A DNA stretch of 64,000 nucleotides from Watersipora subatra (lineage: Eukaryota > Bryozoa > Gymnolaemata > Cheilostomatida > Watersiporidae), in NCBI RefSeq assembly GCF_963576615.1, contig NC_088711.1, positions 24,770,182 through 24,834,181 on the forward strand, written 5' to 3'. This document shows, in pieces, positions 13,101 to 23,539 of the stretch (its first letter is position 1; the number at the start of each line of letters is the position of its first letter). The notes under the pieces are model-generated. The model did no database searches and was not told the DNA's origin. It saw nothing but the letters and a program-made list of their open reading frames with translations. A program made the translations under genes and the position numbers.

Positions 13101-14734
13101 TGGCGGGTAATGTAGTTGCCTGCCACTTGCCATTAGCCTGGCACATTGCCAATGGCTAATTTGAGTATGTTAGTACATATTCGCATTGCTAAACTTAGTA
13201 ATAAGAGCCGTAAGAGCAAGCTTTTGTGACATTGCACATAACGCAGAGTCGCTACGCGTATTGTAACCCAGATAGTGACTCATATTGCCCAATAAAACTG
13301 TTCCATTTCGGGTAGCTCAATAGGCTGGGTTATCACCTGGTGGATGGGAGGTTTCGAGGTCAAATCTACTGCAATGGGGATTTTTCATTGAAAGTTACTA
13401 ATCGCTGTAGCTGGACAGACTGAATGACTGAAGACAAGCTTTAAGATTTATATATACATGTATATACATGTAGATTGCTTGGTTTTCGTCAGCATTGTAT
13501 AAATTTAGAAATTAATCAGGTTACTTCTGAGCCATAAGATTTGTAGGCCTCTATTAACTCATATTTGTGTTCTAGTAATTGATGGTTAATGAAACAATAA
13601 ACTTGGAGCGGTACTGGGAAATTCTCAAATTGTCACCCATGGTTTCTTTTCTAAAATAAAACTAAATATCCATCTATCATTATGGTAGTTGTGTAGCCAC
13701 GTGTGCATTTAATTTGTTCGTTGTGTTAATAAACTTGTTTGTAAGGTGATGATCTCAAACTGATTCATCGCAATATAGATTTGTCTCTAAATTTGTCTTG
13801 AAATTTTGATAAATATATTATATTCTATCTATATAAAATAATTCTAAAACAGCATTAATATTTGTTCTCAAGATTCATCCTAGGTTATCTATAAGAGGCT
13901 TCTGGTTAGTTATGATCGGTTTTTGCAACTCACTAATATGCCAGAGCAAACTGCCGGAGTTTTAGCATTTTTTAGAAGGCATCATAATGATAATTTACAT
14001 TGCGTTATTATGGCTGTTGTTGGTCTGATACAACAAAAGCAGCTGATGCTCAATACAATTTTTTATTTGTATTACCAATAATTTAATTGTTTAATTCGTC
14101 TGAGTCATGCCTTTACTTATTTTTCTACATGTAGATCTTTTTCAATGTTACTGATAAATACTGCAGGGTAGCCATCATGTTACTGATAACTACTGCAGGG
14201 TAGCCATCATGTTACTGATAACTACTGCAGGGTAGCCATCATGTTACTGATAACTACTGCAGGGTAGCCATCATGTTACTGATAACTACTGCAGGGTAGC
14301 CATCATGTTACTGATAACTACTGCAGGGTAGCCATCATGTTACTGATAACTACTGCAGGGTAGCCATCATGTTACTGATAACTGCTGCAGGGTAGCCATC
14401 ATGTTACTGATAACTACTGCAGGGTAGCCATCATGTTACTGATAACTACTGCAGGGTAGCCATCACAGTATCTGAAGAGGATAGTGACTCTGACTCTAGT
14501 CTTTCTATGGCGGATGGACTCTCAGACTACAGGAGGCGTCTTCTGGCTGATATTGAGTCAGCATTTGCTCCTCTACCACTCACCATGTGCTGTCGTAATG
14601 TCATTAGATCAACAATTCTCGTAGCAGTTTCTCCTGGAAAAGTGAAAGAATCAATATATTCTCTGCAACTACCAACATCCATGAAGGACTTTGTAGCATT
14701 TATTAATGTTCCAACTTCTGACATCGTACGCTAA
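3979..14734 (+). CDS. Ankyrin-repeat and SOCS-box (ASB-like) protein, 10 exons
   Basis: Predicted substrate receptor: ankyrin repeats would bind a target and the C-terminal SOCS box would recruit Elongin B/C and a Cullin-RING ubiquitin ligase (family knowledge). Exons read from the sequence: 3979-4149, 4235-4368, 5628-5784, 6048-6215, 7424-7633, 8581-8791, 8922-9129, 9994-10239, 11206-11382, 14455-14734. All introns are GT-AG and every phase matches, giving 1962 nt including the stop (653 aa). After a proline-rich N-terminus (residues 12-20), ankyrin-like units are visible from about residue 45 to 545, with repeated LLxxGAD/IN-type endings. The SOCS box spans about residues 601-642: BC-box pattern L603-x3-C607-x3-I611, and a Cullin-box-like LPTS at 633-636 (Cul5 consensus LPxP, so the second proline is absent). 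Introns carry several minisatellites and a foldback repeat. The first ATG is chosen because it opens the exon frame; an upstream non-coding exon is possible. Confidence 0.87.
4235..4368 (+). CDS. ASB-like gene, exon 2 (ankyrin)
   Basis: Residues 58-101. Acceptor TTATATAG|GAG, donor AAC|GTAAGT, phase 0 in and 2 out. It contains a clear ankyrin consensus: GTPLSVAVREGNLELVKLL. Confidence 0.85.
4589..4786. repeat. 18/19-bp minisatellite, about 11 copies
   Basis: Unit CAATGGTAGCGTACATCTT, alternating with an 18-bp form lacking one A. In intron 2 of the ASB-like gene. Confidence 0.93.
4975..5052 (-). repeat. tRNA-like sequence
   Basis: Minus strand: GCTGATTTGCGCAGTAAGAG and CATGAGTTCGAGTCTCGTTG, the latter a good B box. 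No intact acceptor stem; SINE-like. In intron 2 of the ASB-like gene. Confidence 0.45.
5628..5784 (+). CDS. ASB-like gene, exon 3 (ankyrin)
   Basis: Residues 102-154. Acceptor AATTGCAG|A completes the split codon of exon 2; donor CAG|GTGTTT in phase 0. Contains DGETAFSLSL and LYLISKGCALD, both ankyrin-like. Confidence 0.85.
6048..6215 (+). CDS. ASB-like gene, exon 4 (ankyrin)
   Basis: Residues 155-210. Acceptor TGTGCAG|GTG, donor GAT|GTACGT, phase 0 at both ends. Contains NLTPLAHAC and ends in a KILYKSGAD ankyrin finger. Confidence 0.86.
6396..6694. repeat. Long foldback element (about 130-bp arms)
   Basis: 6396-6524 is nearly the reverse complement of 6565-6694 with a loop of about 40 bases. 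Matching words include GTTCTAAAAC/GTTTTAGAAC, GAGATGGCCATACCTTGTAC and its complement, and TTATTGCGGTTACGAGCA. In intron 4 of the ASB-like gene; a transcript could form a long hairpin. Confidence 0.93.
7045..7386. repeat. Palindromic minisatellite around TAAGGGTTTATTATATCTATG
   Basis: Units combine GTAAGGGTTTATTATATCTA with TGTGTCTACCATAGATATA, so CCATAGATATA and TATATCTATGG face each other. Reading frames are open on both strands through the array, a by-product of the repeat. In intron 4 of the ASB-like gene. Confidence 0.9.
7424..7633 (+). CDS. ASB-like gene, exon 5 (ankyrin)
   Basis: Residues 211-280. Acceptor TATTTCAG|GTA, donor GAG|GTACGT, phase 0 at both ends. Joining exon 4 gives SGADVNV across the splice, a typical ankyrin finger. 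Contains NTALNLAVAICDKDIVE. Confidence 0.87.
8581..8791 (+). CDS. ASB-like gene, exon 6 (ankyrin)
   Basis: Residues 281-350. Acceptor ATTGTAG|CTG; the join to exon 5 restores DIVELLLSYGAKSD. Contains DTPLSKAIND and IIQLLLDYGADPNF. Donor AACG|GTAGTA in phase 1. A decayed copy of this exon lies near 10372-10511. Confidence 0.87.
8922..9129 (+). CDS. ASB-like gene, exon 7 (ankyrin)
   Basis: Residues 351-419. Acceptor TTCACAG|GG completes a glycine codon; the join gives AAIENGNKDMLELLIKYGAE, an ankyrin unit. Donor ACTAG|GTATGT in phase 2. Confidence 0.86.
9308..9556. repeat. 15-18-bp minisatellite, GGACATTGCTATAGT type
   Basis: Imperfect tandem units (GGACATTGCTATAGT, GGCCATTCCTATAGT and similar), about 15 copies, in intron 7 of the ASB-like gene. 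Confidence 0.9.
9994..10239 (+). CDS. ASB-like gene, exon 8 (ankyrin)
   Basis: Residues 420-501. Acceptor TGTTTCAG|G completes an arginine codon. Contains YLIDRGLDINV, EVLLKNGLDPD and LLMQYGADIN. The donor is GAGT|GTAGGT (phase 2); the stronger-looking GTAAAC four bases later would place an in-frame TAG. Confidence 0.86.
10372..10511 (+). pseudogene. Decayed duplicate of ASB-like exon 6 in intron 8
   Basis: Compared by eye with 8625-8790: the order TTTTGCGA..CCCTT.AGCA, AATGATTGGCT, TTGAACTGCTACCCGACTA, CTGACCTTAAC.TTGAG and CGGAAGGACCC parallels exon 6. About 11 bases corresponding to the region around 8670 are missing, shifting the frame, and TAG follows at the end. Similarity seems to continue past the old donor to about 10590. 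It lacks a usable splice context and is a relic. Confidence 0.72.
10795..10878. repeat. 21-bp minisatellite, 4 copies
   Basis: Perfect or near-perfect copies of ACTCGTGGACAGTAATTGATG type units in intron 8 of the ASB-like gene. Confidence 0.93.
11206..11382 (+). CDS. ASB-like gene, exon 9
   Basis: Residues 502-560. Acceptor CTTACAG|T completes a valine codon. Contains SPLQRAFISAFEED and IYLLNCGAS, a weak last ankyrin unit. Donor GATAG|GTTGGT in phase 2, which needs a one-base codon completion in the next exon. Confidence 0.82.
12105..12835 (+). mobile_element. End-motif/tRNA-like element, copy 1
   Basis: Starts with GCACGGCATGGCACGGGTAATA, ends with a tRNA-like region (B-box-like CAGGTTCAATTCTATT at about 12739) and the tail AGACGACCGACAAAC...GATTTATATATACATG. 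Holds the 47-bp minisatellite. Confidence 0.65.
12247..12576. repeat. 47-bp minisatellite, 7 copies
   Basis: Unit begins CTGTATATATGTACATATAT and ends GGGTAAGTCTGCACA. The TGTATATATATACATA part is self-complementary. Located in the last intron of the ASB-like gene, within a copy of the end-motif/tRNA-like element. Confidence 0.95.
13058..13490 (+). mobile_element. End-motif/tRNA-like element, copy 2 (short)
   Basis: Starts GCCCAGCATTGCACAGGTATTA. The tRNA-like part has an A-box-like GGTAGCTCAATAGGCTGGG (13310) and a B-box-like GAGGTCAAATCTACT, followed by GCTGTAGCTGGACAGACTGA and TTTATATATACATG. Confidence 0.72.
14166..14460 (+). repeat. 32-bp minisatellite spanning an intron-exon boundary, ten starts
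   Basis: Unit GGGTAGCCATCATGTTACTG plus ATAACTACTGCA, starting at 14166 and every 32 bp to 14454. Each unit holds CTGAT/CTAAC-like branch-point words and a CTGCAG|G acceptor. The last unit supplies the acceptor of the SOCS-box exon. Confidence 0.95.
14455..14734 (+). CDS. ASB-like gene, last exon with SOCS box
   Basis: Residues 561-653 and TAA. The phase requires acceptor CTGCAG|G at 14453-14454, inside the last unit of a 32-bp minisatellite; the nearer ATCACAG at 14467 would give an immediate TGA. An acidic serine stretch (EEDSDSDSS) precedes the SOCS box LPLTMCCRNVIR and the Cullin-box-like LPTSMKDFV. Confidence 0.84.
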
Positions 14735-16840
14735 ATGTCTGGCTTTCAGGAATGATCGATTTTTACTGCGAGCCAACCTCGCTTAATGTCTTTGCTTTCA
14801 TCCCTCCTTTTTTACACCCTCATTAAATATGGTTTTTTAGTTTATACAATTCAGTACTTCTATTTTGCATGACAGAATGAGTGTTGATACTGGAAGCTCA
14901 AAACCTGTGAGAGAATATCTATGAAAATTTTTCACCCAACTAATTGCATAAGCTATTGCTGTTTAGCTTTTTTGTTGCATTCACCCTTGATTGTGGATTG
15001 CGGCTCTTATGTAAATTAGGTTCACAAAGAGATTAAAAACGAGGTGAGAAAACTTCTCATATCATTAAAACAATGTATCTCAATGTTTTTGTAGCATTTG
15101 GCAGTTTTCTGCTATCTCTCCCAATTCTATATTGCAATTATTTTTTATTATATTGAAGTTAAGTGAAAGGTTTGCTGTGGGTTGTGCAGTTTGACAATCT
15201 CTTGAAATAACTCTATTTACCATGTATTACTCTAAGCATATTCATCATGAAGTGTAAAGCATTAATACAAGCCAGAACTGTTTTACTTGGCAAGTGTTCA
15301 TGCATGTTATTGGTAATGCTAATAGTTATTGCTTGGTCATCTGGCTTTTTGTCTCATGAGTGGTGCTAATCTTTGAATATATATTTTGCAAAACAATTCG
15401 TATTCCTATGCTTTATTCCGCATTCATGCATTTTACTACAGCTACACCCATTCAGGGATTATACCAGTAGTGTAGTTCAATTAGCTGTTATCTTCTCCTG
15501 CTTTCTCCAGCGCGCATTAAAGTTCCCTCAAATATGTCACACTAACCCATCAATTCCACTTGCTAGCATCTATGTGTGAAGATGACATATTTTAACCAAC
15601 AAGAAATAAGCATTGCTTTTAAATCAGATGTACCCTCACCCTTTGCGGTGAATATTTTACTCATCGTCAAATTCGGTGTTGAATATTTACTGTAATAACT
15701 TTTCGGTGATAATCTTTCTTTACCAGAGAAGAACTTGCCAATCTTAAGGTGAACCAAGAACTTGAGGTGAGACATCTGTCTAATCGGTTTCCCATCACTA
15801 CTATTTTAACGTCCATAGAAATGTTGAAATATGATTATAGGAAGCATTCATTTCGATGAAAAAAGAATTGAAACGTATAAAGGTTGTCTTAATATGCTAT
15901 AAAGACTAGCAATGTGATTACGCTTAGTAATGCTCGATGGTTAGCTATAGAAATATTCTTTTGCAAAGACCAAACTGCTTCTGATTATATGTGTTATACT
16001 TACTTGGTTTAACGACAATGTATAGCAACCACATGTGTTTAACATCACATGCCTGCTACAGTTTTTCACGACAGTAGCAAAACATACATACATGTATGTA
16101 CGGCTATGTTCATATGACCACTAAAAGATTTGTAATTTTTCAAAAAGTGCTTGAAAATAAAAGTCGCATGACAGTTTGTTTGTTTGCTGGCTATAGGCTC
16201 TTTAGAACAAATAAACATGAAGGTCATGTGTCACTTAAACAGTTGCCTAGCAACAACTAAAGCTGAACTTTATTATGCAAAACTAAAAAACATGAAGTAC
16301 GTATATTAAATAGTTCAGAAATTCCATGACCGCATTCATAAAATGTGTATGCATACAGTTTGGATATTGGTGAATTTACAAAATATAGTGAGCCTAGTAT
16401 AAAATTAATTACTGTCAATTTAGGTTTCGTCCAGTTAAAAATTGATAGTGTGGCTTTATGAAAATGACTCCGACTTTTTATACACAAGTGATTGACATCA
16501 ACTAGCTGGCAAGAGAGAAAAGGAGCACAACTCCCTCTATAGGAATCGCACAGTTGCTCATCCTCTATGCTGTAGCCAAGCTATTAATAGATGCAGGACA
16601 TATAGAGTTCAAACCAATATAAGTCTAATAGAGAGGGATAAGGACGATTCCCCAACACGTTTCATAGCAACCACTGGTCTGTGTCAGTCTGTGTACGACT
16701 GGAATATTGAATAGTCTTTGACCCCATCTGTACTCTTCTGCTTCTTATGCATCTGCATATCAGTCATGCTTGATCAACTCACCTCTATCACGATTACCAT
16801 GTCCATCTAGTTTCTCCTAGCAACTATTACATCATATAAG
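14735..16840. other. Intergenic, no gene recognised
   Basis: ATTAAA at 14822-14827 could be the polyadenylation signal of the ASB-like gene. A weak tRNA-like word (ATAGAGTTCAAACC, 16600) is present. Nothing else supported. Confidence 0.5.
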
Positions 16841-16963
16841 TGGGGGTCCTCCCATGTTTTGTGACGATTCTGACGACCCGACGACAGGGATATTTAAAAA
16901 GTGACAGACGAGACGACCATTTACCAATGTAGGTGACGAGGATTGCGTAAATAGGATTACTAA

Positions 16964-17701
16964 AGGTACGGCTGCACGTAACGAATTTTTCGTTGGTTCG
17001 GAGTTCTGGCCGAAATCACGAAAAACGCAGAATTAATCGGTCAAAATTCACAGAATTATTTGAGCTGTGCATGCCCACCGAGTTCGTCGACGAACGCTTT
17101 TAACAGATTAAACAAATTATTAGCGAGCACGATTCTAGCGGCCTTAGTAATTAGTATAGTCCAAGACATGTACCGTGACACACAATAAAAATACGAAAGC
17201 ATTTGAACATAGAACACACGATAAAACTATCTAAGTCGCGCTATTATTAGTTAGCAAACACGACTTTAGCAAATTTTAAGATATATGTAGTCCGAAAACA
17301 TAATGCGACACACAAGAAAATTATTACAGAAAGTTATCATAGTAAATACGATGCAACTGACTTGTTTGCGCTAGAAATGTCGACATTCTCTACCACAAAA
17401 CTTTTGCTGCTAAAAAGGAAAAATAATTAAAAAAATAAACAAATTGTAGCTATAGCGTCCAAACAATAAATACATTCAATAACGCAATCTAAGCAGTTGC
17501 ATCGTGTGTACTATGTTGATTTGCACTTATACTTTTACTTTCGTGTGTCATTATACGTCTCTTGGACTATACTAATTGCAAAAGCTGCTGAGATCGTGCT
17601 CGCTAGCACGATTCTAGCAGCACAGAATAATTCTGTGTGTTTCAATCATTTCGTGATTTTGGTTAGAACCAACGGAAATTTTGTTACGTGTTGCCGTACC
17701 G
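16964..17701. mobile_element. Nested MITE, GGTACGGC inverted ends
   Basis: Left GGTACGGCTGCACGTAACGA and right (complement) GGTACGGCAACACGTAACAA; similarity continues for about 60 bp (CGTTGGTTC, AAATCACGAAA). TTACTAA occurs at both flanks (16957-16963, 17702-17708), consistent with a 7-8-bp duplication as in hAT-type elements (inference). Confidence 0.77.
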
Positions 17702-18140
17702 TTACTAACTTATTATTTGTTCATAAATCACCACGGTCAACCGAAACTTCACTAGTTTTGGTTTGAAGCATCTGGCCCAGCATTTATAGACTGCCAAATA
17801 ATTAAAGCAATGAAATGCCACGACATTGACAGCAAATCAGTTTCCAAGTCTGTGACTGACAGTGATTATTAAAGGCAATCTCGGTCTATTTTCAGTACAA
17901 GAAATATAGATCTAAAAACCTAAGACGGCTGTCACTCTTCGCGGAGTAATCAGCAACGCTCCCAAACATCACTAATATGTTTGTGAAGGTCGCTGGTTGA
18001 GCCATGCTTTTGGTTAGCAGAAGTTCAAACTGAGCGTGTTTCAGATTTTTAACGCAACCCAGTGCCACCAGTATAGATATTTGTATTAAAATAACGAATG
18101 TGAAGAAAGAGGTTGTTTTGGTTACCAATTTGAAAAAGGT

Positions 18141-18205
18141 GACAGTGATTTTAAAAGTGACGACAGTGATTTTAAAAGTGACGACAGTGATTTTAAAAGT
18201 GACTA
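18141..18205. repeat. 21-bp tandem repeat, 3 copies
   Basis: GACGACAGTGATTTTAAAAGT units, just inside the right terminus of the transposon at 16841-18238. Confidence 0.93.
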
Positions 18206-18242
18206 TTCTGACGACAGCTTTGTGTGGTAGGACCCCCATAAG

Positions 18243-21180
18243 TCAACTACCTTGGCCAGTGGCCTGATGCACAGAAATGTGTTAACATCTCACAGCTCAG
18301 GTTTTGAAAGAGTTCCTCTAAAGTAATAAAGCAACCTCCTTCTATTTTGACACTGACTATTCTTTCATGTAGGCCTATTATCTATTATCGATGTGTTTTC
18401 AATCGTGCAATATTATAGTTTTTTTTTTAATTGTTATACCTTATTGAATCATAACGTATCATATTGTAAATGATTATTGTACTACATTAAACCATACGTT
18501 GTTATAGATCAAAGATGGTAGTATTTTAAAAGTTTATAACCAAGTTTAAAGCAGTGTTTTAGAGGCAAACCAGAGTAGTATTAATTTGAACAAAAGGTTT
18601 TCGCTTCATGTTACAAGAATAAAAAAAACAAATTGTTTAAATTTTGCTAATCATCTTATATGCCTAGTTATTCATGGATTACGCAAAACAGACTGAACTC
18701 TGTAAATAATAAAACATTGACAAGTTTTTCGGTAAATGCAATCATCTAAGCATATTATTGTCCTTTCTCTCCTATCCTTCCATTGAGATTGAGAGCAAAA
18801 CTGAATTATGGGTAATGCTAATCCAATCATAGAGATAATAGACTGAAAGTTAGCCTGTCTTTAGCTTCAGTAATGGTAATTGTTAAGAGATCCTTCAATA
18901 CATTTCCTTTCTGGATTTACGTTCTCTGAATGTAAGTTATTGATTTCATTGCATTTGAACAATTTGCCGTTAATTGCAAATTAACTAATTTTTTGCTAGT
19001 CAAATCTAGCAGCTAATCCTATCAAACCTTCAGAAAGTTAGACCATGTTTAACGTGACATCACTTTTATGCTTGACTGCATTCAATAAATCATTGGAGAG
19101 GTGGAAGGCTCCATCCTCTGTCAAATGTGGTAACCCACTGGTAATTAGATTGTGCATACCATAGCCTGTTGGTATTATGAGATTCACCCTGTTTAGTATA
19201 TGCCGTGGCTACACAGTTCTTACTTATCTAAGCTTATTTTGCATTGACTACGAAATAGCTGACACTGAGGATAGCGAATGAACTACATGTAGGTTGAATT
19301 TGGTCCGAAGTGTACAACAAGCTTTCTCTATTTAGTTATATAGTCCTAATAATCTAGTGCCTACATCCATGTAAATCGCTGCACATCCAGTATTTGTTGT
19401 ACCGTAAGTACTTAAATAGTGCTAAGAAACATTCAAAGTCCCATTAAAACAGGTGGTTCTTCATTCTTTTATTGTTCATAGGTCTATTTGCTACGAGTGC
19501 TTAGCAATCGTTATAGTGATCGCTATAGCAATCGTTATAGCAATCATTATAGCAATCACTAGGAGTTGTAGCAATTACCGCAGAAGTTGTGGCTACTCTT
19601 TGGAATTAGGGGTGATATCTTACCTTTGAGATCGCAATATCGATCTCAAAGTTAAAATTAGTTCCACTCCGAAAGCAAGGAGCCTATAGTTGAAACTGCG
19701 TCGAGTCGCTATGCCACTCAAAAAATCCTGTTGGAGCATGTTTAAAAAAAGATGAAACTGTGAAGCAGCACACCCATAATCATGTATAATCAAATTAGAT
19801 ACGACAAACCTACAGAGCTGTGAGAAAAGAGTACATTTTCTCCTTCCAGTCAATTTAATGCTCTGCCATGCGCTATCGCTTTAGCAGTGATATAGTGATA
19901 TAGCATACCTATATTTCATAGCATTAATATAATGCTAGCGCATACGTACTATAGCTTTGCTATACTTGTGATACATGGCTGAACAACCGTGGTAGAGTGT
20001 TTGTAATTGGAATCTGTTTGCTAGAATATTTTTTGAGTGAACTATTTTGGTTTACTTTACGTTGTGTTGATTTTTAAGTCATAGTAAAGCTTTAGTAATA
20101 AAGCCATTTAAAGTACTCAAATACCTGTAGTTCCTATGCGTATTTGTCTATATTCACCAGTTTTCCACATGTGTTACGTAAAACACAAACTGTAATCAAT
20201 AACATTATACATTCAAGTCAATTAAAAAAACTTTAAAACAATTGAGCTGACCTGAGACGGATCTAAGAAGCAAATCCGTATCAACAGAGATTATATAAAA
20301 GTGTTAAATTTGTCATGCTTTTGCTTTTGTACTGACTATCAAAAATTCTATGATATTTTTGTTATGGCGTAATGACTTTAGAGCCCAATAATTGATTTCT
20401 GAATGATTAAATATTTCGCATAAAATTTTTAATTTTGTTCAAATATTTCAGTCTAAATGCATAGCACTTAGTCAGAGCCAACTATCACTTGCTCCATAAA
20501 TTTCATTTGACTCCTTTTTAGCTTTTAACAAATCAGCGACATTTGTGTTATACCGTATGTTTAAACTGGGAGTGATTTATTAACGTCTTTTATCAAAAAA
20601 TGCTGCCATCTAAATGGTAAAACAAGTAGCAAGTAATGTCAAATTTTTTTGTTTGTTTCAAGAGACTTTTACCCAAAATTCACAGCGGCTAGCAGTGATT
20701 ATAACTACAACCAAACCACAACATATCAAGTTGATATGTTCCAGTAATTGACTGGCATGTTGAAACTATAAGTTTTATTTATTTAAGTACTATTCGTATA
20801 AGAATAGGCTACATCGTAATTGATCAAATCAATCCAGACACTGATAAACAATAAATATTGTAACTAAATTACGTATTTCATTAAACAAGTAAATTTTATA
20901 GAACTAATTCAAAAGCTAAATGTAATAATATGATTTGAATGTAAAAAATAATAATGTAACATTCAAGAAAATATGCAGGTTCTGTAGTAAAGTGATAAAA
21001 TATGTAGCATAGCTTATATCAGATATTTATCAAATCAGCTTTTTTAATGTTTATTCTGTTTTAACAGTTAATTTTTTTTAACATATTTTATATTTTTGCT
21101 GGCAAATCTGCTATACTTTGGCAAGTCATATAACTCATATTTTGAAAATTACTTCGTGTGTTGCAAAGTATAAGTGCTGG
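18243..21180. other. Intergenic, no gene recognised
   Basis: AT-rich; a short AATCGTTATAGC-type repeat at 19505-19560 is the only structure noticed. Confidence 0.5.
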
Positions 21181-21410
21181 ATGGTATGTATTATACACTG
21201 TATACACACTGTATACACATTGTATATTATACAGTATATACGGTATGTATTATACACTGTATACACATTGTATATTATACAGTATATATGGTATGTATTA
21301 TACACTGTATACACATTGTATATTATACAGTATATACGGTATGTATTGTACACTGTATACACATTGTATATTATACAGTATATACGGTATGTATTATACA
21401 CTGTGTATTC
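21181..21410. repeat. 48-bp minisatellite, about 4.5 copies
   Basis: Unit contains TGTATTATACACTGTATACA and ATTATACAGTATATACGGTA; halves are partly self-complementary. Intergenic. Confidence 0.93.
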
Positions 21411-21674
21411 ACAGGTGATCATAGATATAAAGGTTTAACAGCCCATGCAGAGAATCTCTACTGACAAATGCTGGTTGAAAAAAATACCCGTGTTCTTCCA
21501 TGTAGAGAAAATAGCAACATTGAATGCAGGAAGATGGAGGCTACACAAGGAACTGGATGATTTCTAGGACTAGGAGGTGACGTAAGTTCAATAAGTATGG
21601 GTATAGGCCTACAGGTAGCATGGAAGGCCAAGGAGTTCAAAGGATAGAGTAGAATGGAGGACACAGTGGTACAG

Positions 21675-22025
21675 AGGGCGCAGTAGTCTAGAGGACACAG
21701 TGGTATAGATGATACAGTTTTATAGAAGATACAGTGTTATAAAGGTCACAGTGGTATAGAGGATATAGTGGTATAGATGATACAGTTGTATAGAAGATAC
21801 AGTGTTATAAAGGTGACAGTGGTATAGGGGATATAGTGGTATAGATGATACAGTTGTATAGATGATACAGGGGTATAGATGACCCAATGGTATAGAGGAT
21901 ACAGTGGTATAGAAGATTCAGTGGTATAGATGATACAGTGGTATAGAGGATACAGTGGTATAGAAGATTCAGTGGTATAGATGATACAGGGGTATAGATG
22001 ACCCAATGGTATAGAGGAAACAGTA
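21675..22025. repeat. GGTATAGAGGATACAGT-type minisatellite
   Basis: About 20 imperfect 15-18-bp units with a longer-period pattern (a block at 21890-21945 recurs at 21945-22000). Intergenic. Confidence 0.9.
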
Positions 22026-22724
22026 GTAGAGACAAAAAGGGTATGAATGATATTGAGACTCAGAAAAATACAAAGGTGCAGGAAGCACAAAAATGCAAAA
22101 CCAACAGGGGTACAGTGAGCACAGGACCCTCTATAGCCCAGGGCCATAGAGGGCACACAGCTACATTGCGCAATTCTAGACTGGTAATACCGGCTAGGCT
22201 TTAAATGTCTTATTTGATGGAGCAGTAACTGTGTTCACAGGGCTGAGATTATGATGACATTAGTTTTATTATATCCGGAACAAAGGTTTATTATATCTTG
22301 AAATAAGATTTTGATTATGTAACTGCATATATACAATGCATTTTTCTCAACTTATTTATTAGGGAATACTGTGTTTCATTTATGTAGAGTACTTTCAATA
22401 CCTCCGCATACACATGTACCTCAGAGGAGCTTGAGTGATAAAGTATCGGAAAGTATCTATTATTAAAAGGGGCAGGCACTATGAATTTATTTACACACAC
22501 ACGCTTCTCCATAAACTTAGAGTTATTCTTTTCAGGCTGCTTTCAAAGATTTATTACCGACGTGGTAATGGTGCCATCAATTTAAGGAATTAGCGCAAAT
22601 GAATGCAATAAAAACCTTCTTTGTCAAACATAAAACACATTTGTTACAAGGGTAACATCCTGCTGGCAAAACTTACAAAAGTGTATAAATATCTCAAGCT
22701 AATCTACTCTCAATGGCTTTGTCT

Positions 22725-22935
22725 TGACTCAGTTATCTTTTACCCTCAGGTACGCTGATCAATGCCCAAATGATCCTTACCCTGACACAGTTATCACTTA
22801 CCTTCATGTACCCACTCAATGCCCAAAGGATCCCTACCCTGACACAGTTATCACTTACCTTTATGTACCCAATCAATGCCCAAATGATCCCTACCCTGAC
22901 TCAGTTATCACTTACTCTCATGTAGTCCAATCAAT
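22725..22935. repeat. About 60-bp tandem repeat, 3.5 copies
   Basis: Unit runs AATGCCCAAATGATCCCTAC, then CCTGACACAGTTATCACTTA and CCTTCATGTACCCAATC. Intergenic. Confidence 0.92.
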
Positions 22936-23409
22936 GCCTAAAATAATGGGAGTTTCACTACAATTGTGCGGGTCACATGATTGAGAATTGAAAAGAGACA
23001 TCCGCATACTCTTTGGGTATCTTCTATGAACAAGACATTTGGCTGCGCCTGTAAAAAGGACTCAGCTTTGCTAGAGTCGGCCAACTTTTCCACATTGATC
23101 AACACAAGATAGAAGATGGTTTTAAAGTGACATCATCACTTGTCTATGCATAACAAGAGAGACTAGATCATTATAGGTGAAAACAACTGCATATCCCTCT
23201 GTTAATGGCCATCAAATTAATTAGCTAAATTGAAACCTGTCACATACAATATATTAGTGTAAAAACAACACCCTCCGTCTGTTACCTTTCCTCTCAGTTT
23301 AGCAACTTGAATGAATTTTGCTTGACGCTCTTATTGTATACTAGTAGTGCACTGTGAGAGATCGTCATGAGTAATCAGTATATAGAGAATTGTGCCATGA
23401 AGCAGAAAG

Positions 23410-23535
23410 GTGATTGAGTGATGTAGTTGTAGTGTGTTTTCCTCTGCATCTGATACCCCAGGTTCAATTCTTGTACGAAGCAATATTTCCTTCCCAACAC
23501 TCTTAAGACGGACACTGCTCTCGTTATAGTGAAGA
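23410..23535 (+). repeat. tRNA-derived SINE-like sequence
   Basis: GATGTAGTTGTAGTGTGTTTTCC resembles a diverged A-box half and CCAGGTTCAATTCTTGTACG a B box; then AGACGGACACTGCTCTCGTT. No tRNA clover could be completed. Confidence 0.5.
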
Positions 23536-23539
23536 TTTA

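Larger units (their letters stand above)
16841..18238. mobile_element. DNA transposon without visible transposase, TGGGGGTCCT ends
   Basis: Left end TGGGGGTCCTCCCA and right end (complement) TGGGGGTCCTACCA, flanked by TAAG at 16837-16840 and 18239-18242 as candidate target duplication. Inner ends share GACGA/GTGAC-rich sequence. No frame resembling a transposase was seen; it encloses another element at 16964-17701. Confidence 0.78.

Noticed and set aside
17892-18239. 115-residue minus-strand frame with VVTFKIT repeats
   Set aside because: Spans the transposon's right end and a 21-bp repeat; no transposase motif.
21118-21464. Several overlapping Y/I/T-rich frames
   Set aside because: Translation of the 48-bp minisatellite; open on both strands.
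21746-22156. 136-residue minus-strand frame with SSIPLYPLYH repeats
   Set aside because: Translation of the GGTATAGAGGATACAGT repeat.
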